A stretch of 64,000 nt of DNA from Bacillus sp. RO3 (GCF_012911895.1 NZ_JAAXCV010000032.1:124001-188000); one strand, 5' to 3'. Positions 1-9,037 are shown, counted from the first letter of the stretch. Notes: generated from the sequence alone by a model not told the origin. Numbers and translations are program-made.

Positions 1-233
1 GCGAAGGAGATGTCGTGAACCTGAACGGACGGCGATGCGGTGGATATCGGGATGAAGAAGGAAAACTCCACGTCGTGGATACCACCTGCACCCACCTCGG
101 CTGCGAAACCGAATGGAACCACGGAGACCTGACATGGGACTGCCCTTGTCACGGATCCCGGTTCTCCATAGACGGACAAGTCATCGAAGGGCCTGCCGAT
201 AAGCCGCTGCCGACATATGATGTAAAGGACTGA
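1..233 (+). CDS. Rieske [2Fe-2S] domain protein, C-terminal part
   Basis: The reading frame is open from the window edge, so only the last 77 or so residues are present. It contains both Rieske cluster-binding boxes, CTHLGC and CPCHGSRF, followed by the usual short C-terminal strand region. In Bacillus this layout is typical of YhfW-like FAD-dependent oxidoreductases that carry a C-terminal Rieske domain; the FAD part would lie outside the window, so that assignment is inferred. The cluster would carry electrons for a cytoplasmic oxidoreductase whose substrate is not known. Confidence 0.8.
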   Translation, partial: EGDVVNLNGRRCGGYRDEEGKLHVVDTTCTHLGCETEWNHGDLTWDCPCHGSRFSIDGQVIEGPADKPLPTYDVKD

Positions 234-396
234 GGGACGGACCTTTAGTGGGAGCTCTTAATGTCGTATATGGCCCGGGAAATAAATCGAACCAGAAGGA
301 TACATGGCATATTTTGTCGTATCCCGACAGAGAATATTTCCTTGATTATGTCTCACACTATAAATGCTTGAGTTACTATATTGGGAGGGATTCTGA

Positions 397-531
397 ATGG
401 GAAGAACCAAACAGGGTAATCGAAATGCTCAAAGTAATACGAATGCTAAAAGAGGAAATCGGACGAGCTCTGAATTAGTGGAGTTTACAACCGGGCAGGC
501 GAACACGAAGAAGAACCGACCACAAGACTAG
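397..531 (+). CDS. Small 44-residue basic, Asn/Gln-rich protein (SASP-like?)
   Basis: A strong ribosome binding site (GGGAGGGA) lies 7 bases before the ATG, and the gene is followed directly by a good intrinsic terminator, so this short frame is likely a real gene. The product starts MGRTKQGNRNAQ and is rich in Asn, Gln, Lys and Arg, with no hydrophobic stretch. The composition recalls small acid-soluble spore proteins of the gamma or minor classes, but I do not recognise a family signature. A longer frame at 248..478 overlaps it in another phase and has no ribosome binding site. Confidence 0.5.
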   Translation: MGRTKQGNRNAQSNTNAKRGNRTSSELVEFTTGQANTKKNRPQD

Positions 532-548
532 TAACCCTCGCTTCAAGA

Positions 549-608
549 AAGAATAACCGGCAGCGTCAACTGAAGTTCAGGTGACGCTGCTTACGGTTAT
601 TCTTTTTT
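549..608 (+). terminator. Intrinsic terminator after the small SASP-like gene
   Basis: Long stem pairing GAATAACCGGCAGCGTCA with the matching right arm, followed by a run of six T. It ends the transcript of the small gene at 397..531. Confidence 0.85.
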
Positions 609-697
609 ACATTTTGTTGATAAGCTCTATATTACATAAAGGAATCGATGGTCCAATCACGAATACGTTAAAGAGACATGGATGAGGAGGAGTTAAC

Positions 698-1213
698 ATG
701 AGGGAACATATGGTATTTCAACAAATGGAGTTCATCAGGCTGCGGACATTGGCTGCACTGGATGCGACAACCGAACAACAGGCGGATGACATGCCTTCTG
801 GATTTAGAAATTCAATCAGATGGAATTTAGGTCATATTCTGCTGTCACAGGAAAACATCTTATTCTCTTTTGCAGGGGAAAACGTCCGAAAATCACTTCC
901 CCCAGAGTATGGGGAGCTATTTGGCTTCAACACAAGTCCTGAAACATGGAACGGGCTCACTCCCCCTTCACTGAAGGAGCTCCGTGAAAAATTGGAGGAA
1001 CAACCACGACGGGTGAAAGAGGTCTTCTCCGGCCGCTTGGATGAAGTAGGCGAAAAGCCGTTTGTCCTCGGTGAACATACCTCGTTTACCACTTTAGGTG
1101 AAGTTCTTTCTTTTGCAAACTGGCATGAAGGGTTACACCAGGGAACCATCACATCCATCAAACGGGTACAGGGTATCGAGAGCCTGTGGGAAAAGGCAGA
1201 AGAAAAAGTGTAG
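698..1213 (+). CDS. DinB family protein
   Basis: A 171-residue protein with the DinB-like four-helix pattern: a histidine in NLGHIL near residue 45 and a second cluster in NWHEGLHQG near residue 143, the positions that normally bind a divalent metal. The family includes damage-inducible proteins and thiol-dependent transferases; the reaction of this member cannot be read from the sequence. The ATG at 698 has the ribosome binding site GAGGAGGAG. It is a single-gene unit that shares a bidirectional hairpin with the convergent msrAB gene. Confidence 0.8.
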   Translation: MREHMVFQQMEFIRLRTLAALDATTEQQADDMPSGFRNSIRWNLGHILLSQENILFSFAGENVRKSLPPEYGELFGFNTSPETWNGLTPPSLKELREKLEEQPRRVKEVFSGRLDEVGEKPFVLGEHTSFTTLGEVLSFANWHEGLHQGTITSIKRVQGIESLWEKAEEKV

Positions 1214-1219
1214 CATGTG

Positions 1220-1251
1220 AAAAGGCGTGGCCAACCCGAGCCATGCCTTTT
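1220..1251. terminator. Bidirectional terminator between dinB-like gene and msrAB
   Basis: AAAAGGCGTGGC pairs with GCCATGCCTTTT around an 8-base loop. The A/T flanks let it serve both convergent genes; it overlaps the msrAB stop codon. Confidence 0.7.
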
Positions 1252-2194
1252 AGCTGCTATGAAATAATATCAAAAAATCCCCATACCCTTCTTCTTCTAA
1301 GTCTCCCTTGGGAATAAAGCGTAGTGAGGCAGAGTTGATACAATAACGTAATCCTTTAGGACCTGGACCATCTGTAAATACATGCCCGAGATGGGAATCC
1401 GCTTCCCTGCTTCTGACTTCCACCCGGGTCGAGGGATGGGACAAGTCGTATTGTTCTTTGACACTGGCATCCATAACGGGCCTCGTAAAGCTGGGCCACC
1501 CACAGCCGCTGTCATACTGGTCTTTAGACGTGAATAAAGGCTCCCCTGAAACGATATCCACGTATATCCCTTCTTCCGTGTTATCCCAGTACTCATTTTC
1601 GTAAGGGGGTTCGGTTCCATTTTCCTGGGTAACGAAGTATTGCATGTCTGTCAGCGTTTCCTTTAAGTACGAACGATCTTCAGGCCAATACCTTTTCAAG
1701 AAATCTTCCCGTCCGGAGCCCCGCTTGTACAAGGCATAACGAAAGGCATTTCTCTTATAAAAGTCCTGGTGATAATCCTCAGCGGGATAAAACTCCCCTG
1801 CAGGGAGAATCTTCGTTACGACAGGCTCCGGAAAGACCGCACTCTCTGAAAGCTCCCGTTTTGATTGTTCAGCGAGCCTCTTTTGTTTGTCATTATGATA
1901 AAAAATGGCCGTGCGATAGCTGTCACCCCGATCTTTAAACTGTCCTCCTGAATCCGTGGGGTCAATCTGCTTCCAATAAAGACCAAGCAGGTTCTCATAA
2001 GGGAAACGGACAGGGTCAAACGTGATCTGGACCGCTTCATAATGACCGGTCCCACCTGAAATCACCTCTTTATAGGTTGGATTTACCGTACTCCCGCCTG
2101 TATAACCGGAGACGATGCTCTCAATTCCTTCCTGTTCATCAAACGGTTCGACCATACACCAAAAACACCCGCCGGCAAAGGTTGCCTTTTCCAT
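1250..2194 (-). CDS. msrAB: Bifunctional peptide methionine sulfoxide reductase MsrAB
   Basis: A 314-residue fusion of both methionine sulfoxide reductases. The N-terminal MsrA half has the catalytic GGCFWC motif (nucleophile Cys10) and reduces the S epimer; the C-terminal MsrB half (from about residue 175) has GCGWPSF, the SHLGHVF signature and the catalytic RYCINSASL, and reduces the R epimer. It repairs oxidised proteins in the cytoplasm using thioredoxin. In B. subtilis MsrA and MsrB are separate proteins, whereas the fusion is common in other Firmicutes. The ATG at 2194 follows the ribosome binding site AAAGGAG. Confidence 0.95.
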   Translation of the reverse strand: MEKATFAGGCFWCMVEPFDEQEGIESIVSGYTGGSTVNPTYKEVISGGTGHYEAVQITFDPVRFPYENLLGLYWKQIDPTDSGGQFKDRGDSYRTAIFYHNDKQKRLAEQSKRELSESAVFPEPVVTKILPAGEFYPAEDYHQDFYKRNAFRYALYKRGSGREDFLKRYWPEDRSYLKETLTDMQYFVTQENGTEPPYENEYWDNTEEGIYVDIVSGEPLFTSKDQYDSGCGWPSFTRPVMDASVKEQYDLSHPSTRVEVRSREADSHLGHVFTDGPGPKGLRYCINSASLRFIPKGDLEEEGYGDFLILFHSS

Positions 2195-2230
2195 GTGACC
2201 ACTCCTTTCGTTTCACGTGAAACACACCAT

Positions 2231-2566
2231 TCACCCTTCAAAATAGAGATGATAATGATATTGGCACCCCGGATTGAAATCGGATCTGCAATGAGGACAA
2301 ACAGACTGGCAATTCATATATTGTAAAATCGTCAACTCATTTTTGCATTCCCCACAAAGCACCGCTTTCATCGTCCACTCGTCTTTCCCCCAGCGGACAG
2401 GGTCATGATCTGCGACTTCATCATGACAGGCATGACAAGGATAATATCTGTTACAGCATTTAAACTTAATGGCAATGATATCTTTGCTGCTGTGATAATG
2501 CTTACACTTCGTCTTCGAATCCACTTCTACACCCGATACGGGTATCAGCTTTTCAGTCATATTCAT
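2231..2566 (-). CDS. CHY-type zinc finger protein
   Basis: A 111-residue cytoplasmic protein dominated by paired Cys/His ligands: CKHYHS, CCNRYYPCHACHDE, CGECK and CPHC, which is the CHY zinc finger arrangement. Bacterial stand-alone CHY finger proteins of this size are widespread in Bacillus and have no settled function. The start has the ribosome binding site AGGGGAGG. It lies 36 bases before msrAB on the same strand, so the two may share a transcript; whether that links it to oxidative repair is only an inference. Confidence 0.8.
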   Translation of the reverse strand: MNMTEKLIPVSGVEVDSKTKCKHYHSSKDIIAIKFKCCNRYYPCHACHDEVADHDPVRWGKDEWTMKAVLCGECKNELTILQYMNCQSVCPHCRSDFNPGCQYHYHLYFEG

Positions 2567-2750
2567 CCTCCCCTTATGCAGTAAAGTTCGCTGTACATAG
2601 TCCGATTTCCTACCAATCTCTTAAACGCCAGTCATTCTATCCAGTCCACTGTTCTACCTGTACTATACAATGAATAGGAGACGAAAGGGAGGGGAAGATT
2701 CTTGAAATTTCCGGTTGATCACTTCCTGGTTCAGATAGGTTACTCATACG

Positions 2751-2793
2751 AAAGGGACTGTCCTCACGAGTATGGAAGTCAGTCCCTTTTTTT
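2751..2793 (+). terminator. Intrinsic terminator-like hairpin
   Basis: AAAGGGACTG pairs with CAGTCCCTTT and is followed by seven T on the plus strand. It abuts the stop codon of the minus-strand dehalogenase gene, for which the short A-run on the left gives only a weak T-run, so the main direction is uncertain. Confidence 0.6.
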
Positions 2794-2794
2794 A

Positions 2795-3466
2795 TCAGCT
2801 TGTATGTTCTAAAATGCCGTTCAGATCCTTATATACGAAATGGGGTTTAACCCCTAATTCGTCCATCGCTTTATCCTGGCGGTTGATCCAGGCTGTGTAA
2901 AAACCGAAACTTGCTGCTCCGGCAATATCCCAGGGGTTGGATGACATGAATAGAACTTCTTCCCTTTTGACCCCAAGCTTCTTAAGTACCAGCTGATAGG
3001 CCATCGGTGTCGGTTTGAACTGTTTGATTTCATCCACTGTCAACACTTCATCCAGCAGGTGACCAAATGATGACTGCTCCACTAATGGTGACAGCATATC
3101 GAGTGAACCGTTTGAGAAAATGGCTGTTTGATAAGGCTTCAGTTCCCCCAATACCGTTTCCACTTCTTCATAGTGGGATAATTCCAGGTACGCATCCAAT
3201 AAATCCCTCTCTTTATCATCCGTAAGGTCGACACCTGTTTGAACACAGGCGTAATGAAGTGCATCCCTCGTGATGGAAAAGAATGTAGAGTACGTGCCCA
3301 TAAGCTGACGGAGAAAGCTGTACTCCAATTGCTTCTGACGCCAAACCTGGCTGATTTCCTCGCCTTTATCAGGGAATAGTTCATTACACTTTTCAATGAC
3401 GGAATGAACATCGAATAACGTTCCATATGCATCGAACACAAAAGCTTTAATATCGAGTTTTGACAT
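2795..3466 (-). CDS. Haloacid dehalogenase, type II (HAD superfamily)
   Basis: A 223-residue HAD hydrolase. The nucleophile motif FDAYGTLFD lies near residue 10, the SNGS motif II near residue 114, and the motif III/IV region ends in MSSNPWDIAGA. This pattern fits type II (S)-2-haloacid dehalogenases and close phosphatase relatives, which hydrolyse carbon-halogen or phosphoester bonds in the cytoplasm; the actual substrate is unknown. I start at the ATG at 3466, which follows the ribosome binding site GAGGAGG, rather than an in-frame codon five residues earlier. It is a monocistronic gene. Confidence 0.8.
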   Translation of the reverse strand: MSKLDIKAFVFDAYGTLFDVHSVIEKCNELFPDKGEEISQVWRQKQLEYSFLRQLMGTYSTFFSITRDALHYACVQTGVDLTDDKERDLLDAYLELSHYEEVETVLGELKPYQTAIFSNGSLDMLSPLVEQSSFGHLLDEVLTVDEIKQFKPTPMAYQLVLKKLGVKREEVLFMSSNPWDIAGAASFGFYTAWINRQDKAMDELGVKPHFVYKDLNGILEHTS

Positions 3467-3625
3467 ACGTATCCTCCTCACAGATTCTCCTTATATAATA
3501 GACTATTTTCAATAAATTAAACTTTAAAGGGCCCATCAAGGTCAAGACATATCCATTTCATGTCGGCTATATTTATGATATATTACTTCGGACATCTAAC
3601 TATCACGAACGGAGGTGGTTCATTT

Positions 3626-4969
3626 ATGACTGTAGATCCCCATGCACAGGCATCTCCTTCTTATACCAAGACCATTTTTTTCTTGAGCTTAACCGTTTGG
3701 CTCGTTGTCATGAATACGACCATGTTCAATGTAGCCCTTCCCAATATCTTAAACGATTTTTCTCTGCTTCCGTCTGAAGGTGCCTGGATTGTTTCGGGAT
3801 ATTCCATCGTACTCGCCATTTGTACCATTACGTATACACGCTTGGCGGACTATATCCCGATCAGACGTCTGTTGACCCTTGGAATATCGATTTTCGGACT
3901 GGCATCCTTTATAGGATTCTTTGCGGATTCCTTTGTATGGCTGCTGCTTTCCCGTTTATTCCAGGCTGCAGGTGCCGCAGCGATTCCCGGATTGTCCATG
4001 GTATTTGCCGGGCGCTTTGTCCCTATGGAACGACGGGGACGCGCATTGGCGATGATTGCCTCCGCTTCTTCCCTGGGCTTTGGATTAGGCCCGGTCGTAG
4101 GCGGCGTGATCACGGAATATGTAAGTTGGAATTATTTATTCTTGATTACATTGTGTGTCCTCGGGATGATACCGGTACTATACCGTTTTCTTCCTGGTGA
4201 GAATACGAGGAAAGGGTATTTTGATGTATGGGGGGCGTTGGTAACAGGGATCGGAATCACATTCTTCCTGTTATTCATATCAACCTTTCAATGGTATTAT
4301 TTCGCAGGCGCCATCTTATCCCTGGGAGGTCTGTGGGTCCGGATCCAAAAGATCGATCTGCCTTTCATTCAACCAGGTTTAATACGGGATAAGGGATACC
4401 GCCAACTTTTATATATGAGTTTTCTTGGGTTTGCCACTCATTTTGCCATTTTGATCGTCATGCCATTGATGCTTCAGCATGTGTTCGGCAGGAACCCCAC
4501 AGCCGTCGGATTCATTATCTTTCCAGGTGCCATGCTGTCAGCAGTGGCCGCCATCTATGTAGGGCGACTGATCGACAGATATGGAAATATGAGAGTGATG
4601 TTCCTTGCTCATCTCCTCCTCATCATTTCTACTATCATCTTTTATTTTCTATCACCCCAAAGCGAATATATGATCATGCTAGCTTACATGTTTACTAGCT
4701 TTGGATTTTCAAGCCTTTCTTCAAGCACGACCAATGAAGTTTCCCGGGTCATGAGTAAAGAGCTGATCGCCTCGGGAATCGGCATGAAACAGCTTACCCA
4801 TTTCGTAGGCAGTGCATCAGGATCCGTCCTCGGAGGGATCATTGTCGAGATGGGGGGAGCAGACTTTGCCGTACATTCCTTTCAACATACGTTCCTTGTG
4901 TTGATCGGTATCATGCTCTTGTCTCTTTTTCTACTATGTTTATATAAGAAAAGGATCACTCATCATTAA
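3626..4969 (+). CDS. MFS drug efflux transporter (EmrB/QacA type)
   Basis: A 447-residue polytopic membrane protein. Near the N-terminus it shows the DHA2-type signature: NTTMFNVALPNI, then WIVSGYSIVLAI, a positively charged RLADYIPIRR loop between helices 2 and 3, and a GLGPVVGGVI motif C. These features mark proton-driven drug exporters. Its length is shorter than most 14-helix QacA relatives, so 12 to 14 helices are possible. The ATG at 3626 has the ribosome binding site ACGGAGGTGG; an earlier in-frame start lacks one. No regulator gene is adjacent. Confidence 0.85.
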   Translation: MTVDPHAQASPSYTKTIFFLSLTVWLVVMNTTMFNVALPNILNDFSLLPSEGAWIVSGYSIVLAICTITYTRLADYIPIRRLLTLGISIFGLASFIGFFADSFVWLLLSRLFQAAGAAAIPGLSMVFAGRFVPMERRGRALAMIASASSLGFGLGPVVGGVITEYVSWNYLFLITLCVLGMIPVLYRFLPGENTRKGYFDVWGALVTGIGITFFLLFISTFQWYYFAGAILSLGGLWVRIQKIDLPFIQPGLIRDKGYRQLLYMSFLGFATHFAILIVMPLMLQHVFGRNPTAVGFIIFPGAMLSAVAAIYVGRLIDRYGNMRVMFLAHLLLIISTIIFYFLSPQSEYMIMLAYMFTSFGFSSLSSSTTNEVSRVMSKELIASGIGMKQLTHFVGSASGSVLGGIIVEMGGADFAVHSFQHTFLVLIGIMLLSLFLLCLYKKRITHH

Positions 4970-5001
4970 TCAGGCCGGGGCAATAGATGCTTCGGCCTGA
5001 T
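4969..5001 (+). terminator. Hairpin after the MFS gene
   Basis: ATCAGGCCG pairs with CGGCCTGAT around a 15-base loop, starting at the stop codon. The T-run is poor, so it may be a weak terminator or an mRNA-stabilising hairpin. Confidence 0.5.
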
Positions 5002-5120
5002 GTGTGTTAGTAAGGTGGATGGATCGTGATGTTCACAGGATGATAAGCTAAATCGACTTGGATGGTACAGCTTCGGATCTCTCATCCTAGCATGTCTGTG
5101 TAAAGAAAATTCGACACGAA

Positions 5121-5210
5121 GGATCAATTATTAAAGTTGAGGTTCAATAAGTCATAAATCAGGATTAATAGGTACCAGACAAGATCAATAATCCAAAAAC
5201 AGGATCGAAA
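5121..5210. repeat. Degenerate 20-bp periodic array in a 480-base gap
   Basis: Related decamers recur at exact 20-base steps: GGATCAATTA at 5121, GGTTCAATAA at 5141, AGGATTAATA at 5161, AAGATCAATA at 5181 and AGGATCGAAA at 5201. The rest of the 5002..5484 gap shows no gene, RNA or clear promoter. The array resembles the 21-bp array at 57518..57629 in period and in the ATC(A/G)A core. Confidence 0.5.
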
Positions 5211-5484
5211 GTAGCCCAATCGAGACCGATTCCCCCACGAAAAGATTCCGCAGAAGGGATTTCACCCTCCGGACATCCTATTCCATGTAAAAAAGGCCAC
5301 TCAAAGTCATTAGAGCTATCTTACTTCAATGCCATTGCAAAAACGAGATCCTACAGTTACTCTACACAGCCTGTACCCCTCCCAACGCGATTATCCTCTT
5401 AATGACAGAAAAAAATGCTCTTCCTGGATTCTCCCACTACCATTCAGGGTATAGTAAGAAAAAAAGTAGAACAGGGGAATTCCA

Positions 5485-6954
5485 TTGAGTACAAAGAAAA
5501 AGTGGTATAAGAAGAAGAGCTGGTGGATTGGTGGCATCATCCTTTTGATCCTTACAGGGGTCATGTTTTACCACCGGGTGAAGCCGTTACCTCCGGGGAT
5601 ATCCTACGCCGGCAGCACATATACCATTCCTGAAAAGGATGTAGAGTTCTTATATGACCTCACTTATCAGAAGGATGGGAAAGAGCTGTATGATCACTCC
5701 ATTTTTGATGAGGTCTATCAAACCATTGAAGAAGCGGAAGATTTTCTTATTCTGGACTTATTTTTAGTGAATGGGTATACAAAGGGAGATCGTGATTATC
5801 CTAGGATCAGTGAAAAGCTGTCTACAACGATCCAGCAGCAGATGAAGAAGAAGCCCGATTTACAGGTCGTCTTCATCAGTGATGTAGTCAACACCACCTA
5901 CGGGTCACACACAGCCAGGCAATTAGAGCCGCTTGAGGACCTTGGGGCTGAAGTCATATATACGGACCTTAACCGGCTAAGGGATCCAAATATCCTGTAC
6001 TCCGGTGTGTGGAGGACCACCATGGGCTGGTTCGGCCAGGATGGCTATGGATGGCTTCCCAATCCCATGGCCCCTTCTGCACCTAAGGTCACTATGAGGT
6101 CCTACTTAAAACTGTTGAATATCAAAGCGAATCATAGAAAAGTGGTCATCACTGAAAAGGCAGGGCTAATCTTATCCGCCAACCCCCATGATGCCAGTGG
6201 TTTCCACTCGAATATCGGCTTCAAAGTCAAAGGGAAGATCTTGAAGGATATGGTGAAAGCCGAAAAGGCAGTGGCCGCATTTTCCGGTGGGGACACAGGG
6301 AAGTTCCCTACGGAAGGACAGTTGAGTGAATCAATTCAAAAGCCTTCTCCCGGCGAATCAAGGGTCAAGGCACAAATCCTGACTGAGAGGGAAATTCAAA
6401 AAGGGGTTGTCGACGCTCTTAACAAAGCCCAAAAAGGGGATGAAGCCTGGATTGGAATGTTCTATCTGGCTGACCGGGATATCATCGATGCCATTGAAGA
6501 TGCAGCCAATCGTGAAGTGGAGGTACGTCTGGTGCTTGATCCCAATCAGAACGCTTTTGGACAGCAAAAGATCGGCCTGCCCAATCTCCCTGTTGCTTCA
6601 GAGCTCCATAACCTGGATAACGACCACATTACGATCAGGTGGTATAACACCAATAAAGAGCAATATCACACAAAGTTCATTTATGTAAAAGGGAAAAAGG
6701 AAAGTACCGTCATCGGGGGATCAGGGAACTATACTTCCCGCAACATGGATGACTATAACTTAGAAGAAAATATCAAGCTGACAGCTCCTTCAGACAGTAA
6801 AACCATGACCGAAGTCGAACGGTATTTCCAGCGGATCTGGAATAACGAAGATGGGACTTACACCGTTAAATATGAGACCTATCAAGATGAACTTCCCGCC
6901 TTTAAATATGTAATGTATCTATTGCAAAAAATCTTCCAAGTGACGACATATTAG
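5485..6954 (+). CDS. Phospholipase D-like (cardiolipin synthase-type) membrane-anchored protein
   Basis: A 489-residue protein with one N-terminal membrane segment (about residues 11-28) after a lysine-rich head, then two phospholipase D half-sites: NHRKVVI (H-x-K) near residue 214 and YHTKFIYVKG near residue 396, followed by GGSGNYTSRN. Paired HxK motifs make one active site in cardiolipin synthases and phosphatidyltransferases, but the wide spacing and short membrane part suggest a PLD-domain relative rather than a standard Cls. The start is TTG at 5485 after AGGGGA. The substrate is not evident. Confidence 0.75.
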   Translation: MSTKKKWYKKKSWWIGGIILLILTGVMFYHRVKPLPPGISYAGSTYTIPEKDVEFLYDLTYQKDGKELYDHSIFDEVYQTIEEAEDFLILDLFLVNGYTKGDRDYPRISEKLSTTIQQQMKKKPDLQVVFISDVVNTTYGSHTARQLEPLEDLGAEVIYTDLNRLRDPNILYSGVWRTTMGWFGQDGYGWLPNPMAPSAPKVTMRSYLKLLNIKANHRKVVITEKAGLILSANPHDASGFHSNIGFKVKGKILKDMVKAEKAVAAFSGGDTGKFPTEGQLSESIQKPSPGESRVKAQILTEREIQKGVVDALNKAQKGDEAWIGMFYLADRDIIDAIEDAANREVEVRLVLDPNQNAFGQQKIGLPNLPVASELHNLDNDHITIRWYNTNKEQYHTKFIYVKGKKESTVIGGSGNYTSRNMDDYNLEENIKLTAPSDSKTMTEVERYFQRIWNNEDGTYTVKYETYQDELPAFKYVMYLLQKIFQVTTY

Positions 6955-7025
6955 GTTTCACCCCCTCCAAAAACGGGAAATAAAACGGTAACAGCACATA
7001 AAAAACAATTAATGGAGGTATTGAG

Positions 7026-7283
7026 ATGGGCATTATTCTGTACTTAATCGTAGGAGGAGTCATCGGTTGGTTAGCAGGTGTGATTCTGGGTAAAAACGTT
7101 CCGGGTGGAATCATAGGTAATATCATTGCAGGTATCATCGGTGCATGGATCGGCGGAGAACTTCTGGGAAGCTTCGGTCCATCCCTTGCCGGAATCGCCA
7201 TCATCCCGGCATTATTGGGAGCGATCATCTTTGTATTCCTTTTAAGCTTACTACTTAGAGGAATGAGAAAAACGTCTCATTAA
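7026..7283 (+). CDS. GlsB/YeaQ/YmgE family stress response membrane protein
   Basis: An 85-residue, very hydrophobic protein with three glycine-rich membrane helices and the family pattern GVIGWLAGVILGKNVPGGIIGNIIAGIIGA split over the first two helices. This family is induced by general stress in many bacteria; the molecular role is unknown. The ribosome binding site AATGGAGGT precedes the ATG at 7026 and a strong terminator follows, so it is a single-gene unit. Confidence 0.85.
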   Translation: MGIILYLIVGGVIGWLAGVILGKNVPGGIIGNIIAGIIGAWIGGELLGSFGPSLAGIAIIPALLGAIIFVFLLSLLLRGMRKTSH

Positions 7284-7288
7284 TGTTC

Positions 7289-7325
7289 AACCCCTTAAAT
7301 GGAAATCCATTTAAGGGGTTTTTAC
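7289..7325 (+). terminator. Intrinsic terminator of the YeaQ-like gene
   Basis: AACCCCTTAAATGG pairs perfectly with CCATTTAAGGGGTT around a 4-base loop, then TTTTT. Confidence 0.9.
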
Positions 7326-7351
7326 TTGTAGTATAATGAATTCATGACAAG

Positions 7352-7376
7352 AAAAAACAGCCATATCACAGGCTGC
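7352..7376 (-). terminator. Small terminator after the 34-residue gene
   Basis: On the minus strand CAGCC pairs with GGCTG around an 8-base loop and is followed by six T. It sits 5 bases past the stop codon of the small gene at 7381..7485. Confidence 0.65.
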
Positions 7377-7380
7377 TCTC

Positions 7381-7485
7381 TTAGTATGTCATGGATTTTT
7401 TATACTTTCTCTTATTTCGATATTTCCTGTAAATCGGGTAAAGAACAGGTCCCCATTTTATTAGTCTTCCAATCAATCTTTTCAT
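7381..7485 (-). CDS. Small 34-residue basic protein
   Basis: ATG at 7485 with a GGAGG ribosome binding site and a terminator just downstream. The product starts MKRLIGRLIKWG, has a short hydrophobic patch (about residues 12-18) and then a run of Lys, Arg and Tyr. I do not recognise a family. The strong translation signals and the dedicated terminator argue for a real gene encoding a small membrane-associated or nucleic-acid-binding peptide. Confidence 0.55.
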   Translation of the reverse strand: MKRLIGRLIKWGPVLYPIYRKYRNKRKYKKSMTY

Positions 7486-7646
7486 GAAGGCAACCTCCTT
7501 TGTATAGTAGTCTATACCCGAATCTTGAAAGGAAAAAACATACGCTTTGAAATGTATTCATTACCCTTCCTGCAAATAATAACGCTGTAACCTCGCGCTT
7601 CAATCCATTAAAGATGAACATGATCATTTCTAATAAAGGAGACGCT

Positions 7647-8777
7647 ATGAATATTCTTATTGTCCCTGACTCATATAAAGGAAGCTTAAGCTCCCTTGAG
7701 GTTGGAACCATTATGGAAAAAGCCTTTCTAGATGTGTCGACCAACTTTCAAACGAATGTTATACCTATGGCCGATGGTGGCGAAGGAACCCTTGAAACCT
7801 TGATTTCCGCCACTGGAGGGAAAAAAGTAAAAACACAAGCAACCGGACCGTTAGGAGGGAAGGTGCTTACTGAGTATGGTGTTCTGGGTGATCAAAAGAC
7901 AGTAGTCATTGAAATCGCTTCCATCTCAGGGCTGCCGATGGTACCGGTTGAAAAACGGAACCCTCTTCACACAACGACATATGGCGTTGGGGAAGTCATC
8001 ACAACCGCCATAGAAGAGGGTTTTCGTAGCTTTATCATCGCTCTTGGAGGAAGTGCAACAAATGATGGTGGATTTGGAATGCTTCAATCACTCGGAGTTT
8101 CCTTCTATGACAAAAATGGAAACATGGTCGGAGCTTTTGGGAAAGACCTCGGCTCCATATCCAAAATGGACTGGAGCACCCTGAATCCATTAGTGAAAAA
8201 GTGTACCTTTCAGATTGCTTCAGATGTTCAAAACCCTCTATGCGGGGAGGAAGGGGCTTCATTAATATTTGGCCCACAAAAAGGAGCGACTATAGAACAG
8301 GTGAAAGAACTAGATCAACAGTTACTTCACTTCAGCCGACTGCTAGAACAGGAAAAAGGAGAAGATTTTCAAAAAACCAGCGGAGCAGGGGCAGCGGGTG
8401 GACTTGGGTTCGCCTTCTTACACTTAAATGGAAAAATGATATCCGGTGCAAAGCTGGTTAGTGAAGTAACCAACCTCCCACGGGCCATTCAGAAAGCCGA
8501 TTGGATTCTAACTGGTGAGGGCCAAAGCGACTATTCGACATCGTTCGGTAAACTCCCTTTTTATATCTCAACCATGGCTAAACAGTATCATACTCCCGTT
8601 TCTCTTATTTCAGGCTGTTTAGGAGATGGATATAAAGAGTTGTATGAATACTTTACGAGCTGTCATTCTATTTCGACAGGACCAATGTCTCTACAGGAAA
8701 GCTTCAGTCGGGTAGAGGAACTGCTTTATCACCAAGCAGGGAATATCGCTCGAATCTTAAAAGCTAAGATAGAATAA
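7647..8777 (+). CDS. glxK: Glycerate kinase
   Basis: A 376-residue protein of the GarK/GlxK family, starting MNILIVPDSYKGSL, with the family motifs ADGGEGT (about residue 48), GVGEVI and LGGSATNDGG (about residue 136) and a C-terminal GEGQSD. It phosphorylates glycerate with ATP, feeding glyoxylate or glycerate carbon into glycolysis. The ATG at 7647 has the ribosome binding site AAAGGAG; an in-frame ATG 11 codons earlier does not. It stands alone, with no glyoxylate genes beside it. Confidence 0.92.
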   Translation: MNILIVPDSYKGSLSSLEVGTIMEKAFLDVSTNFQTNVIPMADGGEGTLETLISATGGKKVKTQATGPLGGKVLTEYGVLGDQKTVVIEIASISGLPMVPVEKRNPLHTTTYGVGEVITTAIEEGFRSFIIALGGSATNDGGFGMLQSLGVSFYDKNGNMVGAFGKDLGSISKMDWSTLNPLVKKCTFQIASDVQNPLCGEEGASLIFGPQKGATIEQVKELDQQLLHFSRLLEQEKGEDFQKTSGAGAAGGLGFAFLHLNGKMISGAKLVSEVTNLPRAIQKADWILTGEGQSDYSTSFGKLPFYISTMAKQYHTPVSLISGCLGDGYKELYEYFTSCHSISTGPMSLQESFSRVEELLYHQAGNIARILKAKIE

Positions 8778-8911
8778 AAAGGTTCCTCCTCTTTCTCAAA
8801 GGGAAATAGTAGATAGATCACTCTGTTACTGATCGAGACGACATTTACAGTTTAAGGAAATCATTAGAAAAAGCACTATCCATCCTCAGCCTATTATTAC
8901 CGACACTTTAT

Positions 8912-8946
8912 CCCCCCTGGCCCATTTACCATTCATGGGAGGGGGG
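8912..8946 (+). terminator. GC-rich hairpin downstream of glycerate kinase
   Basis: CCCCCC pairs with GGGGGG around a long, partly pairing loop, about 135 bases after the stop codon, with a short T-run. The rest of this 260-base gap holds only the gvp terminator. Confidence 0.4.
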
Positions 8947-9001
8947 CTTTACACGTCATTCCTACCCGGGAAATAATTCATCATTCCGTTATCTTCAACA
9001 A

Positions 9002-9033
9002 AATGCAACTGAACCCTTTGATCCAGTTGCATT
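9002..9033 (-). terminator. Terminator of the gas vesicle operon
   Basis: AATGCAACTG pairs with CAGTTGCATT; on the minus strand it is followed by TTTTG and lies 4 bases past the gvpU stop codon. No other strong terminator is seen between gvpA and this point. Confidence 0.8.
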
Positions 9034-9037
9034 CTAG

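Noticed and set aside
248..478. 76-residue plus-strand frame
   Set aside because: GTG start without ribosome binding site, overlaps the better-supported gene at 397..531 in another phase.
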